A stretch of 64,000 nucleotides of DNA from Serpula lacrymans var. lacrymans S7.9. Lineage: Eukaryota > Basidiomycota > Agaricomycetes > Boletales > Serpulaceae. Shown here in pieces: positions 59,123-64,000 of the stretch. The stretch's first letter is position 1, and each line of letters begins with the position of its first letter. The stretch covers positions 513,876 to 577,875 of the forward strand of contig NW_006763302.1 in assembly GCF_000218685.1 (NCBI RefSeq). Direction: 5' to 3'. A program made the translations under genes and the position numbers. Under the pieces are notes generated by a model that saw only the letters and a program-made list of their open reading frames with translations, had not been told where the DNA came from and ran no database searches.

Positions 59123-59496
59123 ATGCCTAACAGTTCATCTCTTTATCTGGTAATCTCCTGGATAATCTTGTTCTCCTGTTCTGAATGCAACTTTACGCAA
59201 CCTTTATCGTCACTAGGCTGGGTGCTGCTGCATAAACCCCAAACCATAGCTTAGCAACTTGCTGTGCATCCCTGAGCACAGTGGTTTACCTCAGCGGCGT
59301 GGGCGACTATGGTTCGCCTTACACACCTACTCACGACAGCTTCTCTCTGACTGAAACATCAATATAACTGTTTTTCAGGTGTTGTAGTGGTGAAGGTGGC
59401 AATACAAGTCGTTGCGCTTCACCTGCGAACGGTAGAAACAGCCGTGTGGTCTGGAAACCCTTTGGAGTGTTAGCTATTTTGCATGTGCTATGGTAG
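59123..59496 (+). pseudogene. Small Cys-rich paralogue 3, broken
   Basis: A possible first exon MPNSSSLYL with a donor at GTAATC is followed by LATCCASLSTVVYLSGVGDY, GSPYTPTHDSFSLTETSI, an in-frame TAA, then CCSGEGGNTSRCASPANG and the helix VWKPFGVLAILHVLW. Order and motifs match the two intact relatives. The Cys of DYGCP is Ser, the region before LATCC has stops in the needed frame, and a stop sits before the second CC pair. Most likely a dead copy. Confidence 0.6.
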
Positions 59497-60298
59497 GTAC
59501 CTGATTCGAAATCTTGTGCGCGATGGTATGGCTCCTGACTTTACTCCAGTAGAGATAAAGATTAGAAACCAATACTACTGTACAACCCTTGCGAACTAAT
59601 GTTGAAATATAATGCCACATGTCTTCTGCTTCGGCGTCGAAAATTGGTCTGTCGCGTTATTTCAGACTTGTGAAAGAGGCATTCTGACTAATAGACTCAA
59701 ATCAAGCCAGTTATTTTGCACTTCACTGGGCTCGCTGTGGGAAGTTGACGAGGATAAGTGAAAAGCCCGCAAGAGCTGGAATCGCTATAGGTGATAGAAC
59801 CTGTGGCGGAGTACTTTATGCTAATAAACTCCTCAGGTTCATCAAATGCATTTCAATCCCTGTTTGTGTAGCAGAATGGCGACTATGCCGGGCTTCGAGC
59901 ACTGGGTACAACGTGGATCACAGAGTATGCATGCATGCTTCCTATATCAAAGAGTATTAGTTGCAGATAGGGCCATCAACGCTAGGACTATACCAAACTT
60001 CGGACTGCGTATCTGCGATTATAACGCTTCCAAAATATTTATTTGTACTCGCTCCCTTCATCCTGTCAAGGCAGGGTCCAAAGCACACTCAACGTATGGC
60101 ACACCGGAGTGTAATAATCTCCTACCGCTATGCTAATCGGGCCTAGTGCCAGCTTTGGGATTGAATTGGTGTTCACAGGCCTCTTCGCATCTCGTAATAC
60201 TACTTATATCAACCCAAGCAACAAGGTTCAATGGAAGTCTTGGATATTGATATTAGTACATATACGACTCGCATTGGACCAAAGAGCCAGTAATCATC
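59497..60298. other. Intergenic, no gene seen
   Basis: About 800 bp. Overlapping frames of 61-96 codons (59745-60146) have no recognisable domain and different frames are equally open. Nothing convincing. Confidence 0.3.
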
Positions 60299-61089
60299 AT
60301 GGTGTCCAAATACTCCCTCTTCACTGCTATCGTCTTTCTCGCCAGTTCGAGTTATGCTCACGTTTACGATGATCTGGCGCCTCCAACGCCTGCAGCTCCT
60401 CATCCAACTGTTCCCCGTGGTTATAGCTGTGTCTGCCCAACCGCCCCAGTTTCCACGAGCGCAGTCGTGACGAAAAAGAAGCAACGAACGACTGTCCCCA
60501 CTGTTATCCAGCGTGTGTTTGTACAGTCAGCGCTACTGCGATGGGCACTGACATTTTGCCATGCACATTCCTTCTTAGCGTTCACATATACCTCGGGTGC
60601 CCTCGAGAGAGCGATTGGCATGGGTACAGCTGTAACGACTGCACCAGATCCAACGTGATAAATATCTTCTGCATGAAGAGATACGAGCTATACTGAATAT
60701 TGATGTAGGCGTACTCTATATCCCCACATCTTTCACAACTATGGAGGAAGAATCACCTACGCATCAGGTTGCCCTACTAGTGCCACTGTTGTCGAGTTTC
60801 CGATGTGGAGTAACCCTGCCCAACCAGGAGCAGACACGAATCGCGTGTTGTATGGCTATAACAATTTTGAGTTCTGTGGTATGTTCAAATTCAATGGAAT
60901 TGTCAAGCTCTTTCTCAGGTGCTGATCGTCACGTCAGGTTGCATTACCCACCTTGGGGCTGCCAACCCAGGTGGATTTATTCAGTGTCGATACCCAGTCC
61001 CAGTCGTCGCCCAGGCAGACGAAGAGAATGATGATCAGGTGGATAATGGAGGCTATGTCGACCAAAATCAGGTTCCGTTAATTGTATGA
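60299..61089 (+). CDS. Putative secreted Cys-containing protein
   Basis: The start MVSKYSLFTAIVFLASSSYA is a clear signal peptide. Downstream, several exons in different frames look coding: HVYDDLAPPTPAAPHPTVP, VHIYLGCPRESDWHG, YPHIFHNYGGRITYASGCPT, TNRVLYGYNNFEFCG, and a last exon CITHLGAANPGGFIQCRYPV to VDQNQVPLIV before TGA at 61087. A GTGTGT...TTCTTAG intron with a CTGAC branch site lies near 60515-60578, and another near 60881-60938. Exon joins in the middle are uncertain. No family recognised; an extracellular protein is inferred. Confidence 0.5.
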
Positions 61090-61878
61090 GCTTTTAGGTT
61101 TTGCTGTACGGTGTATGATATTTTGGTGTGAACGGTAACCAATTCCGATCTCAGTGTAAAATAGGACAATACCGAGAACGATGCAACTTAGGCTACAGTA
61201 GTTCTGGCACTGAAGCACGAACAGAACAGAATACAGTGGCGCAATCTCTCTTCTCTTGAGCCACATCAATCAAGACACCTCTGACGGTGATGCCATTCTA
61301 ATGGCTATTTTACATGGTTAGTTCCTCATACAGTGCTCGGAAAAATTGAATAAAATAAAATAATAGCAGCTATGATAAGATTCAGATAATAATCTATTCA
61401 GAATCAGCCTTCCAAGGCACAAAAATGTTGCCTGAAGCCATAACACCCAGGAGACCACCTAGATCAGCAAGTAGGAAGCTCAATGACATCCTGAACACCA
61501 TTCAGGATGCCAATTGGTCCCTTTCTGACTTTCTTTATCAGTGATTTTGTGTAGACAGTGCCCCCAAAGTACCCACCAACTGATCTCCTTATTTGTCATA
61601 TCCATGTCAGAAGGCATAGCTTTGGAATTCCGAAGAGGACAAATTCTCAAATCCAAACCCCCAAATATTTGGTACTCTTGGGATTACGCTCCTTATGTCC
61701 TGCCATTCAGCATAACCCTGTACCCCACCTCCACATGGTACTCCGGACATCCGCTCCAATACTCCTGCACTGGACTTCTAGTCCGCCATATGTTTCCTCT
61801 GCATGTTCTCATATGCCTCATGGACTCTGTAGTTTCCTTATGGTACACTCCTCCCACATACAATTTCCCCTCGCTAGA

Positions 61879-62295
61879 TGTTACAACCAAAGTTTTTATA
61901 CTCTGACACACAGAAAGAACAAGCAGAGAGGAGTGAGTGAGAGAGTGGATAAACTTCCTTAGGTTTAGGACCAAGTTTGCTGTGGGTAAACAACAGGAGG
62001 ACTGGCTGAGGAGTCTCCTTGATCTATTGGGGTATATATACTACTACAGACCATTTGTACATGTGTACTATACAGTTGATGAAGGCAGTGGCTGATAATG
62101 TCATAGGGCACAGCCCATGTGACCAGCTCCATTGCGTGAGAGACTAGTAGCTAAGAATAAAGAAAAGCAGTGCAGTGCAAAAAAGTGGAGTTTGAATAAA
62201 ATGGAAAGTGCCACATGGCACAGTGTGTGAAAGCTACAGAAGAAAGTTAAAGTGGAGAATGAAATTTAAAGGTCCAAAAATTGTATATTGTAACA
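61879..62295 (-). mobile_element. Solo Gypsy LTR with perfect target duplication
   Basis: 417 bp, TGTTACAACC to TATTGTAACA on the plus strand, same family and orientation as the LTRs of Gypsy copy 2. CTAGA flanks both sides (61874-61878 and 62296-62300). No internal sequence remains. Confidence 0.9.
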
Positions 62296-62383
62296 CTAGA
62301 TAATTGTCCACATGGAACCATGGAACTCTGTACCTACATTATGGGTTACTCCTTACGGACTCCCAGTCCTCTGATAGTATATA

Positions 62384-63897
62384 CAGTGACTCCAAAAATT
62401 GTTGCAATGTTTGGCCTAAACATGGTGCGCAAAATGCACCACTCACAGGCATGGGAATGTCGCTTGACTTTGGTGGGGTTGACAAAAGTACTTGGTCTTG
62501 GGGTCTTGGCTACAAAATGGTTCCTTGGTCATGTGATTTGGCCCAGCAGCTGTGGAGATATGTCCATTTCAAAACAGCAATACTATTGCAACAGTTTTTT
62601 CACTTTTAAGTTGGAAGCAGAGATCACAATGATGTCATAGAATATCTGGCTTTGTTTGGTCCCACAAACAAAGATACATGTATAACATTGTTTCTGAGTT
62701 TAAAACAGTTCACACACTTCTTTATTCTCAACCATCATCATCATGAAATCCCTTTCTCCTGCTCAAAAGAACTAGATTCTTAACCTCCTTGATGCAGGTC
62801 AAACTGCTCACTCCATTGCCTCTACCACTCGTGTCCATGTCTCTACCATCTCTAGACTTCGTTCCAAGGAACATTTTGAGCTCCAAAAGTCTGTTGGAGG
62901 TCGTCCATCTAAGCTTTCTTCTGCCAATATCTGCCATGCTATGCATCTCATCTCCACTTGCAAGGCAGAAAATGCTGTCCAGATCACCAAAGCTCTTACC
63001 AACATCATCAACCAACCTCTCTCCCCAAACACTGTCCGCCAGCACTTGAAAAAGACTGGTATAAAGGCTGTGGTCAAGTGGAAACACCTTCTTCAATTGC
63101 TTAGGGTCAGATGGACGCAAGTGGGTGTGGAAAACGCCAGGTGAGGGGCTCAGTGATAGATTGATACAGAGAACTGTCAAGTTTGGAGGAGGTTCTATGA
63201 TGATCTGGGGCTGTATGACTTGGGAGGGAGCTAAGTATGCTGCTAGAATTGATAGTAGGATAGATGGGGACCTTTACCTTCAGATTTTGAAGGATGAGCT
63301 GCTGAACACCCTGCAGTATTATGGTTTCAATCCTCCTGACATCATCTGTCAGCAAGGCAATGACCCCAAGCATACCTGCAAAAAGGTTAAGGAGTGGCTA
63401 GATGATCAGGAATTTAGAACTATGGTGTGGCCTGCACAGTCTCCTGACCTTAATCCTATTAAACATGGGTGGGGCTGTCTCAAGAGGAGGCTTGCAGAGT
63501 ATGAACACCCTCCTAATGGGATGGAGGAGTTGTGGGAGAGGATTCAAGTGGAGTGGGAGAAGATAGCACTTGCAGAGTGTCGCAACTTAATTGAAAGCAT
63601 GCCTAGGAGGATTCAAGCAGTGCTCAAGGCAAAAGGAGGCTATACCAAGTACTGATATTCCCTAGATATCTCCCTTGATACCAAAAGTAAAAAACCGTTG
63701 CAATGGTATTGCTGTTTTGATATGGACATATCTCCACAGCCGCTGGGCCAAATCACATGACCAAGGAACCATTTTGTAGCCAGGACCAAGTACTTTTGTC
63801 AACCCCACCAAAGTCAAGTAATATTCCCATGCCTGTTAGTGATGCACTTTGCACACCGTGTTTAGGCCAAACATTGCAACAGTTTTTGTAGTCACTG
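62384..63897 (+). mobile_element. Tc1/mariner transposon with complete ends, inactive
   Basis: A 1514-bp element bounded by CAGTGACTCC...and its inverted counterpart ...GTAGTCACTG, with TA on both outer sides (62382-62383 and 63898-63899). Terminal inverted repeats are about 215-225 bp (62384-62608 and 63683-63897), longer than in simple Tc1 elements. The transposase inside is broken. The two ends have diverged by many substitutions and a small indel. Confidence 0.88.
62743..63655 (+). pseudogene. Tc1/mariner transposase, catalytic residues lost
   Basis: From ATG 62743 the frame meets a TAG after ten codons, then gives a helix-turn-helix part (LLDAGQTAHSIASTTRVHVS; GRPSKLSSANICHAM; LSPNTVRQHLKKTGIKAVVK). 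A frame break and a deletion near 63095 remove the region that should carry the first catalytic Asp. The second half (63125-63655) reads VWKTPGEGLSDRLIQRTVKF, IICQQGNDPKHTCKKVKEWL and WPAQSPDLNPIKHGWGCLKR, ending RRIQAVLKAKGGYTKY. In relatives the motifs are QQDNDPKHT and PDLNPIEH; here the Asp is Gly and the Glu is Lys, so all three catalytic positions are gone. Confidence 0.88.
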
Positions 63898-64000
63898 TAA
63901 GTTGTAGCTCCTGTACTCCATTCCTGCAATTCAAATATCACCCTCATCTTTATTCAAGTCTCCTTCTAAGCATTCTGGTCCTTCTTCAAAGGACCTTTAC

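Larger units (their letters stand above)
61336..64000. mobile_element. Decayed DNA element carrying two nested insertions, runs past the window end
   Basis: TACAGTGCTCGGAAAAATTG at about 61332 resembles the end of a Tc1/mariner-like or other TA-targeting element. The following sequence reads, with stops, ITPRRPPRSASRKLN, IQDANWSLSDFLYQ and related pieces, reminiscent of DUF6589-type proteins that are abundant in basidiomycete repeats (memory-based, weak). A solo LTR at 61879 and a Tc1 copy at 62384 are inserted in it. The right end is outside the window. Confidence 0.35.

Noticed and set aside
62281..62640. 119-codon frame across the Tc1 left end
   Set aside because: Runs through the LTR end and the TIR; no domain, and the TIR explains the sequence.

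Overview
This window looks like nuclear DNA of a filamentous basidiomycete, most likely an Agaricomycete. The protein-coding genes are dense and broken by many short GT-AG introns of about 45-70 bases. Gene content points the same way: DED1, SEC72, SPT20, HGH1, ADE17, an HD-domain nucleotidase, an F-box protein, a GATA factor, and a zinc-finger/PARP architecture of a kind I associate with Agaricomycetes. I cannot name the species.

Layout. (1) 0.1-13.4 kb is a housekeeping block: SEC72-like TPR protein (-), DED1 RNA helicase (+), an unrecognised 573-residue basic protein (+), a GATA-finger regulator (+), SAGA subunit SPT20 (-) and the eEF2 co-chaperone HGH1 (+). SEC72/DED1 and SPT20/HGH1 are divergent pairs with short shared upstream regions (267 and 107 bp). 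(2) 13.9-40.3 kb is about 26 kb of nested, mostly decayed transposable elements: two Ty1/Copia fragments, two copies of one chromodomain Ty3/Gypsy family (one decayed, one flanked by LTRs), at least three solo LTRs with visible target duplications, a 3.8-kb element with 439-bp terminal inverted repeats, a Helitron helicase remnant, an alpha-kinase-domain relic, and a repeat ('element X' here) present twice with a conserved reading frame. (3) 40.5-61.1 kb is a second gene block: an Asn/Met-rich secreted protein (-), ADE17 (+), an HDDC2-type nucleotidase (+), a 13-exon gene with seven Cys-rich fingers followed by a PARP catalytic domain (+), an unrecognised gene (-), an F-box protein (+), three related small Cys-rich proteins with a C-terminal hydrophobic helix (one broken), and a putative secreted protein (+). 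(4) 61.3-64 kb is transposon-derived again: a decayed element interrupted by a solo Gypsy LTR with a perfect CTAGA duplication and by a complete-ended but dead Tc1/mariner copy.

The gene block contains no evident metabolic cluster; the housekeeping genes act in unrelated processes. The most interesting items are the finger-array/PARP gene with its intragenic duplication and repeated intron positions, the three-member small Cys-rich family, the palindrome-studded long-TIR element, and the element X reading frame. Gene coordinates are genomic spans from start to stop codon and include introns; exon joins were inferred by eye from splice signals and protein continuity.
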